In this document: piece after piece, positions 57,444 through 64,000 of the stretch | Layout of the letters: each line of letters opens with the position of its first letter | How positions within the stretch are numbered: the first letter of the stretch is position 1 | NCBI RefSeq assembly: GCF_022538055.1 | Contig: NZ_JAKZAM010000029.1 | Span: forward strand, 1-64,000 | Source of the DNA: Cognataquiflexum nitidum | Lineage (GTDB): Bacteria; Bacteroidota; Bacteroidia; Cytophagales; Cyclobacteriaceae | Length of the DNA stretch: 64,000 nucleotides | Direction: 5' to 3' | Position numbers and translations under genes: made by a program | Notes under the pieces: model-generated | What the model was told of the DNA's origin: nothing | Database searches by the model: none | The model's input: the letters and a program-made list of their open reading frames with translations, nothing else

Positions 57444-59537
57444 ATGAAAATCATCCGTTCCGGGCTATTGCTGCTCTTTCCCATAATAATTTTTTCCTGC
57501 GAAAGCTCTTACAATTCTTCGGGATGGGACACATCCAAGGTTCAGATTGCACGTGATGAATTTGGAGTGCCGCATATTTTCGGACAAACAGATCCAGATG
57601 TCGCCTACGGTTTGGCTTGGGCACATGCCGAAGATGATTTCGAAACTATCCAAAAAACATTGCTTGCCGGGAAACGAATGTTGGGTCGGGTCTATGGCCA
57701 AGACGGAGCTGCGGTGGATTTTTTTGGACATTTACTTCAAACAGTTGAAATCGCAGAGGCCAAATATGAATCGGCCTATTCAGAGGAATTCAAAGCAATC
57801 TTGGAGGCCTACGCCGCAGGAATGAATGACTTTGCATTGGCACATCCTGAAGAAGTTTTATTCAAAGAAGCTTTTCCTGTCAATACCAAAGAAATAACGG
57901 CGGCATATATTCTCTCCCTTTCCCAGATGTCAGGAGCAGATCGGGCGGTTCAACAGATCGTCTCCGGAAAAGTAGAAACCGTACCATTTGATGCCGATCC
58001 CAAAGGCTCAAACGCAATTGCCATTCACCCTTCCCGAACGGACTCAGGGGAGGCATTTCTAGCCATCAATTCCCACCAACCCCTAGACGGACCTGTGGCT
58101 TGGTATGAAGCACACCTCCATTCAGAGGAAGGATGGAATATTCTTGGGGGACTTTTCCCGGGCGGAGCGATGATTTTCCATGGGGTAAATGAAAATCTTG
58201 GATGGGCGCACACGGTCAATTTCCCGGACCTTTTGGACCTGTACCAATTGGACATCAATCCAAAAAATGAGGATCAATACCATGTAGATGGGGAATGGCT
58301 GGAATTGGAAGAAGAAACAGTTTGGCTTCGGGTAAAACTTTGGGATTTGATCACGATTCCCTTTCCAAAAAAAATCTGGAAAAGTATCTATGGCCCTACC
58401 CTAGTTACTGAACAAGGAGCATTTTCGATCCGCTTGGGTGCCTTGGAGCGAATCGGAGCGCCGGAGCAATGGTGGAGAATGAATAAATCCAGGAATTTCA
58501 AGGAATTCAGTGAAGCCATGTCGCGGATGGAACTGACAAGTTTCAACACAGTATACGCTGACAAGTATGATACGATTTTTTATGTCAGCAATGGCCTGAT
58601 CCCCGTCAGAGATCCATCCATTGATTTCACCGGGACAGTAGCCGGAAATACCAAAAAAGCCTTGTGGACCAGCTACCATGACTTTGAGGACCTGCCACAA
58701 CAATACAACCCTACTTCGGGATTTTTATTCAACACCAACCATTCTCCTTTTAAGGCGAGTGGATTGGCAGACAATCTCAATCCGGACAATTACCCCAAAT
58801 CGATGAATTACCTACTGCGGGACAATAACCGATCGATCCGATTCCGTGAATTGATGCCAGACACGGGGAGGATTTCCTACGAGCGTTTCAAAGAAATCAA
58901 GTACGATGGACAATTGCCCGAAAAACTGGCTTTCCGTACCAATATGGAATCTCTTTTTGGCCTAAACCCAAACAAATACCCCGAAATCGCCAAGCAGATC
59001 GAAACCATCAACAACTGGGATAAAAGCTCCGGAACCGAGAGCGAAGGGGCGGGAGTTTTTGCTTTTGTGTACTATTATTGGTGGGACAAATTTGCTGAAA
59101 ATGGGAGGAGTTGGGAAACCACACTTACAGAAGAAGAATCTGTAGAAAGTCTCCTAGCTGCCAAAAATCATTTTAAAACCCATTTTGGAAAGGAATTGGT
59201 GACTTTGGGAGAATATCAAAAACTGGTAAGGGGCGACAAAGTGCTGGCTTTACAGGGAATTGATGATGTGATCACAGCCATGCGGTCATTGCCTTGGGAA
59301 AAGGGGATGAGGAAAGGCACACAGGGGGAGTCATATATAATGATGGTTCGCTTTGGGGAAGACCTTCCAAAGATCGAGACAATCAATGTCTTCGGAGCAA
59401 GCAATGACCCTGACAGCCCACATTTTGATGATCAGATGGAACTTTTCCTCGGTCAAAAGCTGAAACCGATGACTTTGGATAAGGCCGAAGTCCTGAAAAC
59501 AGCGAAAGAGATTTATAATCCGGGAGGTAAGAAGTGA
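57444..59537 (+). CDS. Penicillin-acylase-family lipoprotein (Ntn hydrolase)
   Basis: 697 residues. A lipobox (FPIIIFSC) suggests a surface or periplasmic lipoprotein. The chain is a self-processing Ntn hydrolase: an N-terminal alpha part (VQIARDEFGVPHIFGQTDPD, AYGLAWAHAEDDFETIQ), then the nucleophile Ser189 in PKGSNAIAI, where the beta chain begins. SHQPLDGPVAWYEAHL and HGVNENLGWAHTVN follow. Family members cleave penicillin, cyclic lipopeptides or acyl-homoserine lactones; this is more like the aculeacin/PvdQ-type subgroup, but the substrate is not predictable. Confidence 0.9.
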   Translation: MKIIRSGLLLLFPIIIFSCESSYNSSGWDTSKVQIARDEFGVPHIFGQTDPDVAYGLAWAHAEDDFETIQKTLLAGKRMLGRVYGQDGAAVDFFGHLLQTVEIAEAKYESAYSEEFKAILEAYAAGMNDFALAHPEEVLFKEAFPVNTKEITAAYILSLSQMSGADRAVQQIVSGKVETVPFDADPKGSNAIAIHPSRTDSGEAFLAINSHQPLDGPVAWYEAHLHSEEGWNILGGLFPGGAMIFHGVNENLGWAHTVNFPDLLDLYQLDINPKNEDQYHVDGEWLELEEETVWLRVKLWDLITIPFPKKIWKSIYGPTLVTEQGAFSIRLGALERIGAPEQWWRMNKSRNFKEFSEAMSRMELTSFNTVYADKYDTIFYVSNGLIPVRDPSIDFTGTVAGNTKKALWTSYHDFEDLPQQYNPTSGFLFNTNHSPFKASGLADNLNPDNYPKSMNYLLRDNNRSIRFRELMPDTGRISYERFKEIKYDGQLPEKLAFRTNMESLFGLNPNKYPEIAKQIETINNWDKSSGTESEGAGVFAFVYYYWWDKFAENGRSWETTLTEEESVESLLAAKNHFKTHFGKELVTLGEYQKLVRGDKVLALQGIDDVITAMRSLPWEKGMRKGTQGESYIMMVRFGEDLPKIETINVFGASNDPDSPHFDDQMELFLGQKLKPMTLDKAEVLKTAKEIYNPGGKK

Positions 59538-59670
59538 TTTGTTTTTTACCTTTTGGTGAGGAAAAACCTTGAAAAATCCCCACATACCAGCAAGACCTCA
59601 TTCGTCACCTTTTGGAATGGATAATTCAACCAATCCTTATATTTGAAATTCATGTTAAAACAATCAAAGA

Positions 59671-59922
59671 ATGTTTGAAGGTACAAGCTATCCAAGTGCG
59701 CTGGATGAATCGGTTTTTGAGGAATGGCTTGCAAAAGGGCGAATGAGTAAAACACCATTTGCCTATCTATTGGTCATGTGGGATGAACTGGACCGCACCT
59801 ACATCCCTGTATATATCGAAGAGCGGAGTGAACTGAAAAATTTTGCCCGCTATGGTCAGGCTCCGGATCACCAACTTTTGGTAGCGGCGTATGACTTGTA
59901 TTCGGAGACGAGGGTGGTGTAG
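59671..59922 (+). CDS. Small conserved protein, copy 1
   Basis: 83 residues, no recognised family. It is mostly soluble, with an acidic N-terminus (SALDESVFEEWLAKGR) and a YIPVYIEERSELKNFARYG centre. It starts with a proper ATG. A second copy, about 92% identical over the coding part, lies at 63388-63639. Most base differences between the two are synonymous, so both copies have probably been under selection. No function is claimed. Confidence 0.75.
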   Translation: MFEGTSYPSALDESVFEEWLAKGRMSKTPFAYLLVMWDELDRTYIPVYIEERSELKNFARYGQAPDHQLLVAAYDLYSETRVV

Positions 59923-60000
59923 GAAAAATGTTATCAGGTTTCAAGATTTGAGGACATTAACTCTAAAAATCTTAATAATACTTAAGAACTTTTCTTGCAA

Positions 60001-60360
60001 TCAAGAAAGGAGTATTTCCGCAGGTATTTTCAACTCTTTGTGAAATAGTTTAGCCAAATCCAAAGTAAGTGGCTTTTTACGGTTTAAAATCATTGATGAC
60101 ATAACTTTTGCTCCCAACCTTCCCTACCAAATCTTTGTTTTTTATTCCCATATCATCCATCTTTTATTTGATGGCATCTATTATTGGATCGGAAATGGGA
60201 TGGGAAAGTTTCTATCTTCATAATCCTTGATCAATAACAGCGCAACTTCAACTTGCTTCCCTGTAGCAGTATCAAGAGTTATTTGTTTGTTAAACATTTC
60301 ATCTATCCAATTCAAATATTACTCATATTGAACATCAGACTTTATTACTGTCAGTTCCAT
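60001..60360 (-). pseudogene. Decayed HigA-like HTH antitoxin
   Basis: A minus-strand reading from the ATG at 60360 to the TGA at 60001 gives pieces that together match the HigA-type XRE antitoxin family: ELTVIKSDVQYE, then (after a TAA) YLNWIDEMF, TGKQVEVALLLIKDYEDRNFP, and in another frame IIDAIK, then (after a TAA) KMDDMGIKNKDLVGKVGSKS. In the last frame it reads SSMILNRKKPLTLDLAKLFH and KELKIPAEILLS. At least two stops and two frameshifts break it. It begins 10 bases after the end of the Abi gene on the same strand, so it was probably the second gene of that operon. Confidence 0.85.
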
Positions 60361-60370
60361 ATTATTTGTT

Positions 60371-61288
60371 CTAAGCTGAAAGATTATTTTTCCACAAAGC
60401 CTCTTCTTGCCAAGATTGACGCATGCCTAAGGCGTTTGGGTCAACGTTTGGATATTTATCAAACAATGAATTTAGCTTGGATGTCATGTGGTTTCCTGGA
60501 GCAACAATGTTAAGTAAATACTTCATGATACACAGGTGAACATAGAGTTTTTGAAATTCATGTGCCTTAGGAACTTCTTTAATCCAATCGTGAGGAGGAT
60601 TGGACAATAGTTTTACTGTTCCCGGAAGGTTCCTGTTCCAAAGTCTAGCATGATGTGCACAGTAATTTCTAATTTGCGCAATGGATTGCAACCAACTAGG
60701 GAGAAAAGTGTGATTTACAGCACCATAATCTTTGGCAATTTCGTCTTTTGACTTGACGGTATGCTTTAGGTTGCCATACAATTTTGAAAGTGAGCCAAAA
60801 CTTGTATGCTCCAAAGTTTTCCAAGCAGGAGGAAACCTAGTATCATCCTTGTGCTTTTTAAAATGGCTATTCAATACTGAATCTTTACTTCTGCTTAGCT
60901 CTTCTTCAATACTAGCCAATGTCTTTACTAAGGCACGGCTATCAGTAAAAAGGTCGAAATTTTGAAACCACCAAGGGTCAAATTCATGGGAAAGATGGTA
61001 GATTAATTTGGTTCTTAAACTGATTTCTATTTTCTCAATCGTATCGAAGATCAAAAGTCTGATTTCTCTATCAAAACAATAAAGCGCTATCACATCTTCG
61101 AATTTACTGTTTGGTTTAAAAATATGTTTTTCTTTGTCAAACTGCATCGAGTGCCAATATTCTCCCAGCCTGTAATAGCTGATGTGGGAAAGAAAGTGAT
61201 TGGCTTCTGAATCCGATGATATCTCAAGTCCTCGGCTTTTTAGCAAGGCGATTTGTTCTTCGGTGGTGGTGGGTTTCTTTTCAAACAT
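60371..61288 (-). CDS. Abi-family (Abi_2/AbiF-like) HEPN protein
   Basis: 305 residues from the ATG at 61288; the alternative TTG further upstream lies within the leader RNA. Family hallmarks: ANHFLSHISYYRLGEYW near the N-terminus, DREIRLLIFDTIEKIEISLR, and SIAQIRNYCAHHARLWNRNL. Two R-x(4-6)-H motifs are visible: R92-H98 (RTKLIYH) and R207-H212 (RNYCAH). HEPN proteins with this arrangement are RNA-cutting toxins of abortive-infection and toxin-antitoxin systems, and AbiF-like proteins have been proposed as relatives of Cas13. A structured leader precedes it and a decayed antitoxin gene follows. Confidence 0.88.
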   Translation of the reverse strand: MFEKKPTTTEEQIALLKSRGLEISSDSEANHFLSHISYYRLGEYWHSMQFDKEKHIFKPNSKFEDVIALYCFDREIRLLIFDTIEKIEISLRTKLIYHLSHEFDPWWFQNFDLFTDSRALVKTLASIEEELSRSKDSVLNSHFKKHKDDTRFPPAWKTLEHTSFGSLSKLYGNLKHTVKSKDEIAKDYGAVNHTFLPSWLQSIAQIRNYCAHHARLWNRNLPGTVKLLSNPPHDWIKEVPKAHEFQKLYVHLCIMKYLLNIVAPGNHMTSKLNSLFDKYPNVDPNALGMRQSWQEEALWKNNLSA

Positions 61289-61291
61289 GAT

Positions 61292-61372
61292 GTCACAAAT
61301 ACTGTGAAAGCCCCTAAAAAGCAAAAGACACGCCCTGGGACGCTGTTCTTATGGGTAGCGTGGCGTGTACTG
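61292..61372 (-). ncRNA. Pseudoknotted leader RNA of the Abi gene
   Basis: On the minus strand, ACACGCC (61362-61368) pairs with GGCGTGT (61328-61334) and ACGCT (61357-61361) with AGCGT (61340-61344), leaving a 5-base bulge and a 12-base loop. Ten bases of that loop (61346-61355) can pair with TTTTTAGGGG (61311-61320), with nine pairs (one of them G-U) and one mismatch, giving a pseudoknot. A further TCACA/TGTGA dyad (61292-61307) lies just before the ATG. A promoter-like element ends 7 bases upstream of the predicted start of this RNA. Structure was found by eye only. AbiF-associated structured RNAs have been described; identity with those is untested. Confidence 0.65.
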
Positions 61373-61378
61373 TTAATT

Positions 61379-61386
61379 CAAATGTA
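61379..61386 (-). promoter_or_regulatory. TAnnTTTG promoter -7 element for the Abi leader RNA
   Basis: TACATTTG on the minus strand exactly fits the Bacteroidota -7 consensus TAnnTTTG, and lies where transcription would start at the foot of the leader hairpin. The -33 element is not clear (AT-rich). Confidence 0.5.
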
Positions 61387-61479
61387 ACAATATTATTCTT
61401 TACAGTAATAAAAATTCCTATATTTTCTTTAGCAGAAGCCAAACTTCAAGATTTGATATCTCTTTTCTATGTTCCCAGA

Positions 61480-61923
61480 TTAATAACCTAAGCCCATTTC
61501 TTGAGCTTCCTGAGCAAGCAAATCCAAAGCTTTTCTTCTTTTTTCACGGAGTACCGAATCATATTTCTGGATATCTTCAGGCAGAATCCTTCTATGCGAT
61601 CCTACCTTTTTATAAGGAATTTTACCTGTTTCCAAAGGTTTGACCAAATGGGGGCGGGAAACTTTCAGAAAATCAGCCGCTTCTTGGGTACTCAATTCAC
61701 TTGAAGAAGAGATGATTTCAACAGATTTCCCATCTGCCATTTCATCTAAAACTTTTTCCAGAAGCATGACAGCTTTTCTTGGTACAGAAATAACCGTTCC
61801 TTCTACTTGAAAAACCATCAAATGCTGATTTTTTGTCCTTCCTGAGATTCTTCTCAATGCCGCAACCGACTTTCCGGCTACTTTTTGATCTTCTGCCAAT
61901 GGTTTATTGATGGATGAAGCCAT
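61480..61923 (-). CDS. Excisionase-type DNA-binding protein, possible orphan antitoxin
   Basis: 147 residues. Residues about 78-125 form an excisionase-type helix-turn-helix (STQEAADFLKVSRPHLVKPL, then KIPYKKVGSHRRILPEDI). The N-terminal half (VAALRRISGRTKNQHLMVFQ and PRKAVMLLEKVLDEMADGKS) is typical of antitoxins that pair with PIN-domain toxins. No PIN gene follows, so it would be an orphan. Two tandem AAACGAAAC repeats upstream may be its operator. It lies between the Abi gene and the second Fic gene on the same strand; a role in controlling the Abi gene is a possibility, unproven. Confidence 0.75.
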   Translation of the reverse strand: MASSINKPLAEDQKVAGKSVAALRRISGRTKNQHLMVFQVEGTVISVPRKAVMLLEKVLDEMADGKSVEIISSSSELSTQEAADFLKVSRPHLVKPLETGKIPYKKVGSHRRILPEDIQKYDSVLREKRRKALDLLAQEAQEMGLGY

Positions 61924-61952
61924 AATAATTTTATTGTTTCTGTGAAGATACT

Positions 61953-61970
61953 AAACGAAACAAACGAAAC
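61953..61970. promoter_or_regulatory. Tandem AAACGAAAC repeat upstream of the DNA-binding protein
   Basis: Two directly abutting copies of the 9-mer, 30 bases before the ATG, overlapping the expected promoter. Placement suggests binding sites for autoregulation. Confidence 0.4.
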
Positions 61971-62030
61971 AAAGGTTTGAATTTAAAAAGCGGGGAAAAG
62001 TCAGGCTTCCATAAAATGCAAATGACATAA

Positions 62031-62062
62031 AAAAGCCTCAAATCTTGCGATTTGAGGCTTTT
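62031..62062 (-). terminator. Terminator of the second Fic gene
   Basis: AAAAGCCTCAAATC / GATTTGAGGCTTTT, a perfect 14-bp stem with a 4-base loop, 9 bases after the Fic stop. The A/T tails on both sides allow bidirectional use. The same stem recurs at 63715-63742. Confidence 0.85.
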
Positions 62063-62070
62063 AATATTTT

Positions 62071-63228
62071 TTAAGGTGTGCTGAATAAATCAATATACGC
62101 TTGAAAGGCGAAGATTCTGTTTCTCTTGAATCCTGTAAGCTCAACAAGTATTCCCATTTGAACGAGATCCTTGATCAATCGGTTGGCTGTCGAAACGTGC
62201 ACTCCTAGGATTTCTGCCACTTTGGAACTGTCAATAATCGGGTTCCCGTAAAGGTAGTTTAAGATTTTTTTTGCTTCCTGCTGACGCTTTCCAAGTTCAA
62301 GAAGCTGTGTGAACTCGACTCTCTTTCGAAGCGCTAAGATTTGTTGGAAGGTATTGATACTGGCTTCGGTGGTTTCTATTACACCAATCAGGAAAAAACT
62401 AAGCCAAGTATACATGTCATCTTTTTCTCGCACCCTCATCAGGTTGTCATAATAATCCCTTCTGTTTTTCTCGAAGAAATCTGAAAGGTACAAAACAGGT
62501 TTCTTCAAAAGTCCTTTGTCAAGTAGGTACAGCGTGATCAGTAATCTTCCGATCCTTCCATTCCCGTCGAGAAATGGGTGGATAGTTTCAAACTGATAGT
62601 GAATCAAAGCAATTTTTATAAGATGGGGTACATGGGTCGGATTTTCACTTATATCAGCATGTATAAATTGCTCGAGGTCGCCCATCAGTTCTGAAATTTC
62701 TGGATGCGTTGGAGGAACAAATACAGCATTCTTAAGACTTGGTCCGATCCAATTCTGACTGGTTCTAAACTCCCCGGGAAGTTTTTCTTTTCCTCTTGTG
62801 CCTTTCAATAAAGTTGCGTGAGTTTGTCTGATCAGCCGTGTTGAGATGGGAAGTTTATCCATATCCCCTATGGCTTGGTTCATGGCTTCAATATAGCACC
62901 TTACTTCTTTCCAATCCTCTCTTCGCTCCGGATCAAGATCTTGTTCTTTGACCAAAGCCTCTTGAAAAGATGTTTGAGTCCCTTCGATTTTGCTTGAAAC
63001 AGTCGCTTCCTTTGTGATGTGCATCGAAATAAAAAAATCAATATCAGGAATCAGCTCAGAAAAAGCATCTAGTTTACCCAAACTTCTATCTGCCTGACTG
63101 AGTAAGTTTGCCAGCTTTGGATCTGAAATCACCCATTCGTAGTTGATTTTTTCAGGACTGAAGCTTCGATATTCCTGACGTTTGACCCAATCACCGGCCT
63201 TAAAACTCCTGATATCTTTTGTTTCCAT
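62071..63228 (-). CDS. Fic-family protein (second)
   Basis: 385 residues from the ATG at 63228. The Fic motif HPFLDGNGRIGR is complete and the inhibitory SSKIEG motif (residues 78-83) is present in the N-terminal domain, so this is also a self-inhibited class II Fic enzyme. The C-terminus (NPIIDSSKVAEILGVHVSTA) is a winged helix. Upstream DNA has repeated TTGCGAA/TTGCAAATATA-type elements in a promoter-sized stretch (63255-63335). It is only distantly similar to the first Fic gene. Confidence 0.93.
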   Translation of the reverse strand: METKDIRSFKAGDWVKRQEYRSFSPEKINYEWVISDPKLANLLSQADRSLGKLDAFSELIPDIDFFISMHITKEATVSSKIEGTQTSFQEALVKEQDLDPERREDWKEVRCYIEAMNQAIGDMDKLPISTRLIRQTHATLLKGTRGKEKLPGEFRTSQNWIGPSLKNAVFVPPTHPEISELMGDLEQFIHADISENPTHVPHLIKIALIHYQFETIHPFLDGNGRIGRLLITLYLLDKGLLKKPVLYLSDFFEKNRRDYYDNLMRVREKDDMYTWLSFFLIGVIETTEASINTFQQILALRKRVEFTQLLELGKRQQEAKKILNYLYGNPIIDSSKVAEILGVHVSTANRLIKDLVQMGILVELTGFKRNRIFAFQAYIDLFSTP

Positions 63229-63387
63229 CTCTATCTGCCCCAACAGAATTTTGTAATTGCGAAAAATACATTTATTGCAAATATAAAATATTATAATTGC
63301 ATTTTTACACTTTTTTGCGAATATAGATTTTTACGATTGTAGCATAATTCGAAGAGCTAAAAAGATATTAAGCAATAAAATCCAATA

Positions 63388-63639
63388 ATCTTTGAAGACC
63401 CAAGCTATCCAAGTGCGCTTGATGAATCGGATTTTGAGGAATGGCTCGCAAAAGGGCGAATGAGTAAAACACCTTTTGCCTATCTATTGGTCATTTGGGA
63501 TGAACTGGACCGCACCTACATCCCGGTATATATCGAACAGCGGAGTGAACTGAAAAATTTTGCCCGCTATGGTCAAGCACCTGACCACCAACTTTTGGTA
63601 GCTGCATACGATCTTTATTCTGAGACGAGGGTGGTGTAG
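63388..63639 (+). pseudogene. Small conserved protein, copy 2, with ATG replaced by ATC
   Basis: The reading frame is open and the same length as copy 1 (83 codons plus stop) with 77 of 82 comparable residues identical (SYPSALDES, EEWLAKGRMSKTPFAYLLV, LKNFARYGQAPDHQLLVAAY). Where copy 1 has ATG, this copy has ATC, with a TAA four codons further up and no ATG, GTG or TTG between. It may be silent, or use a rare ATC or ATA start. Most changes are synonymous, arguing for recent function. Confidence 0.7.
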
Positions 63640-63714
63640 AAGGGAATGCTGATCAGACCTATGTTTTTTAAATTCAATAATAGTCAAACCAACAAATTGG
63701 ATATGTCACAGAAA

Positions 63715-63742
63715 AAGCCTCAAATCACAAGATTTGAGGCTT
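63715..63742. terminator. Bidirectional terminator with the same stem as 62031-62062
   Basis: AAGCCTCAAATC / GATTTGAGGCTT, a perfect 12-bp stem with a 4-base loop, between convergent genes (copy 2 of the small gene, and the partial outer-membrane gene at the window edge). Confidence 0.75.
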
Positions 63743-63776
63743 AAATGATCAAATACTCAGAGAATTATACAGGGCT

Positions 63777-64000
63777 TTAGAAAAGGTTTATCCTAAATCC
63801 GATATTTCCTGTGAGGCCTGAGATATCGGATTGATTGAAATTTCTGTAATTCATTTCAGATACCATCCTGTAACCCAAGCCGAAATTAAGTTTCAAATGA
63901 CGGGTTAGATTCAATTGGATAAGTGCCGAGGGTTCTACCTGAAAAAAATTTGCCTCTCCAAGACCGGCATCACCTACTTCATTGTCCATCTGTACCTCAC
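63777..64000 (-). CDS. Outer-membrane beta-barrel protein, C-terminal part (partial)
   Basis: The frame is open through the right end of the window. The visible 74 residues show alternating amphipathic strands (ALIQLNLTRHLKLNFGLGYR, MNYRNFNQSDISGLTGNIGF) and end in the C-terminal Phe expected of barrel proteins (RINLF). Probably the last strands of a porin- or OmpA-like barrel; the start lies outside the window. Confidence 0.7.
   Translation of the reverse strand, partial: EVQMDNEVGDAGLGEANFFQVEPSALIQLNLTRHLKLNFGLGYRMVSEMNYRNFNQSDISGLTGNIGFRINLF

Noticed and set aside
61289..61324. TTG start of the Abi gene 12 codons further upstream
   Set aside because: Those codons overlap the predicted pseudoknot, and the ATG at 61288 fits the family N-terminus.

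Overview
The window looks like a chromosomal segment from a Bacteroidota bacterium of the Cytophagales, most like the Cyclobacteriaceae. This is inferred from gene families and style: AT-rich intergenic DNA, few Shine-Dalgarno sequences, many UUG starts, a TAnnTTTG-type promoter, a carboxypeptidase-regulatory-domain TonB receptor, a four-helix-bundle protein and Bacteroidota-type interspersed repeats. It was not tested by any search.

Layout. 0-8 kb: a cytochrome c/DUF6797-like lipoprotein that may be broken, a subtilisin-like lipoprotein protease, and a catalase-peroxidase (katG) with an export signal. 7-52 kb: one very large exopolysaccharide/capsule locus, all on the minus strand and therefore transcribed from high to low coordinates. 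In that order it has a lipoprotein, a YjbH-like protein split into two genes, a Wza-like export lipoprotein, a Wzc-like tyrosine kinase, manC, fcl and gmd (GDP-mannose and GDP-fucose supply), a UDP-glucuronate decarboxylase (UDP-xylose supply), and a Wzm/Wzt ABC exporter. These are followed by at least 16 glycosyltransferases (one fused to an FkbM methyltransferase, plus one truncated copy), a free FkbM methyltransferase, a Wzy-like polymerase, a WcaF-like acetyltransferase, a DUF218 protein and a WecA/MraY-like initiating phosphoglycosyltransferase. 53-56 kb: a TonB-dependent receptor. 56-64 kb: an accessory region with two Fic proteins, a penicillin-acylase-family lipoprotein, two near-identical copies of a small gene, an Abi-family HEPN protein with a structured leader RNA, a decayed HigA-like antitoxin and an orphan excisionase-type DNA-binding protein.

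Two things stand out. First, eight blocks (about 6 kb in total) of a modular, hairpin-forming intergenic repeat family fill the gaps between single genes of the polysaccharide locus. They often abut start or stop codons, and a related short repeat sits in frame inside fcl. The repeats are absent from the contiguous 13.5-34.3 kb glycosyltransferase operon. Second, the Abi gene at 60.4-61.3 kb is preceded by an ~80-nt leader that folds on paper into a bulged hairpin whose loop can pair with downstream sequence (a pseudoknot). It begins at a predicted promoter. The conventional protein antitoxin immediately downstream is a clear pseudogene. Together these suggest an RNA-controlled HEPN toxin or defence module.

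Function. The sugar-nucleotide enzymes supply GDP-mannose, GDP-fucose and UDP-xylose. The WecA-like enzyme probably primes undecaprenyl phosphate and the glycosyltransferases extend the chain. Export could be by Wzm/Wzt, by a Wzy/Wzc/Wza route, or both. No Wzx flippase is visible in the window.
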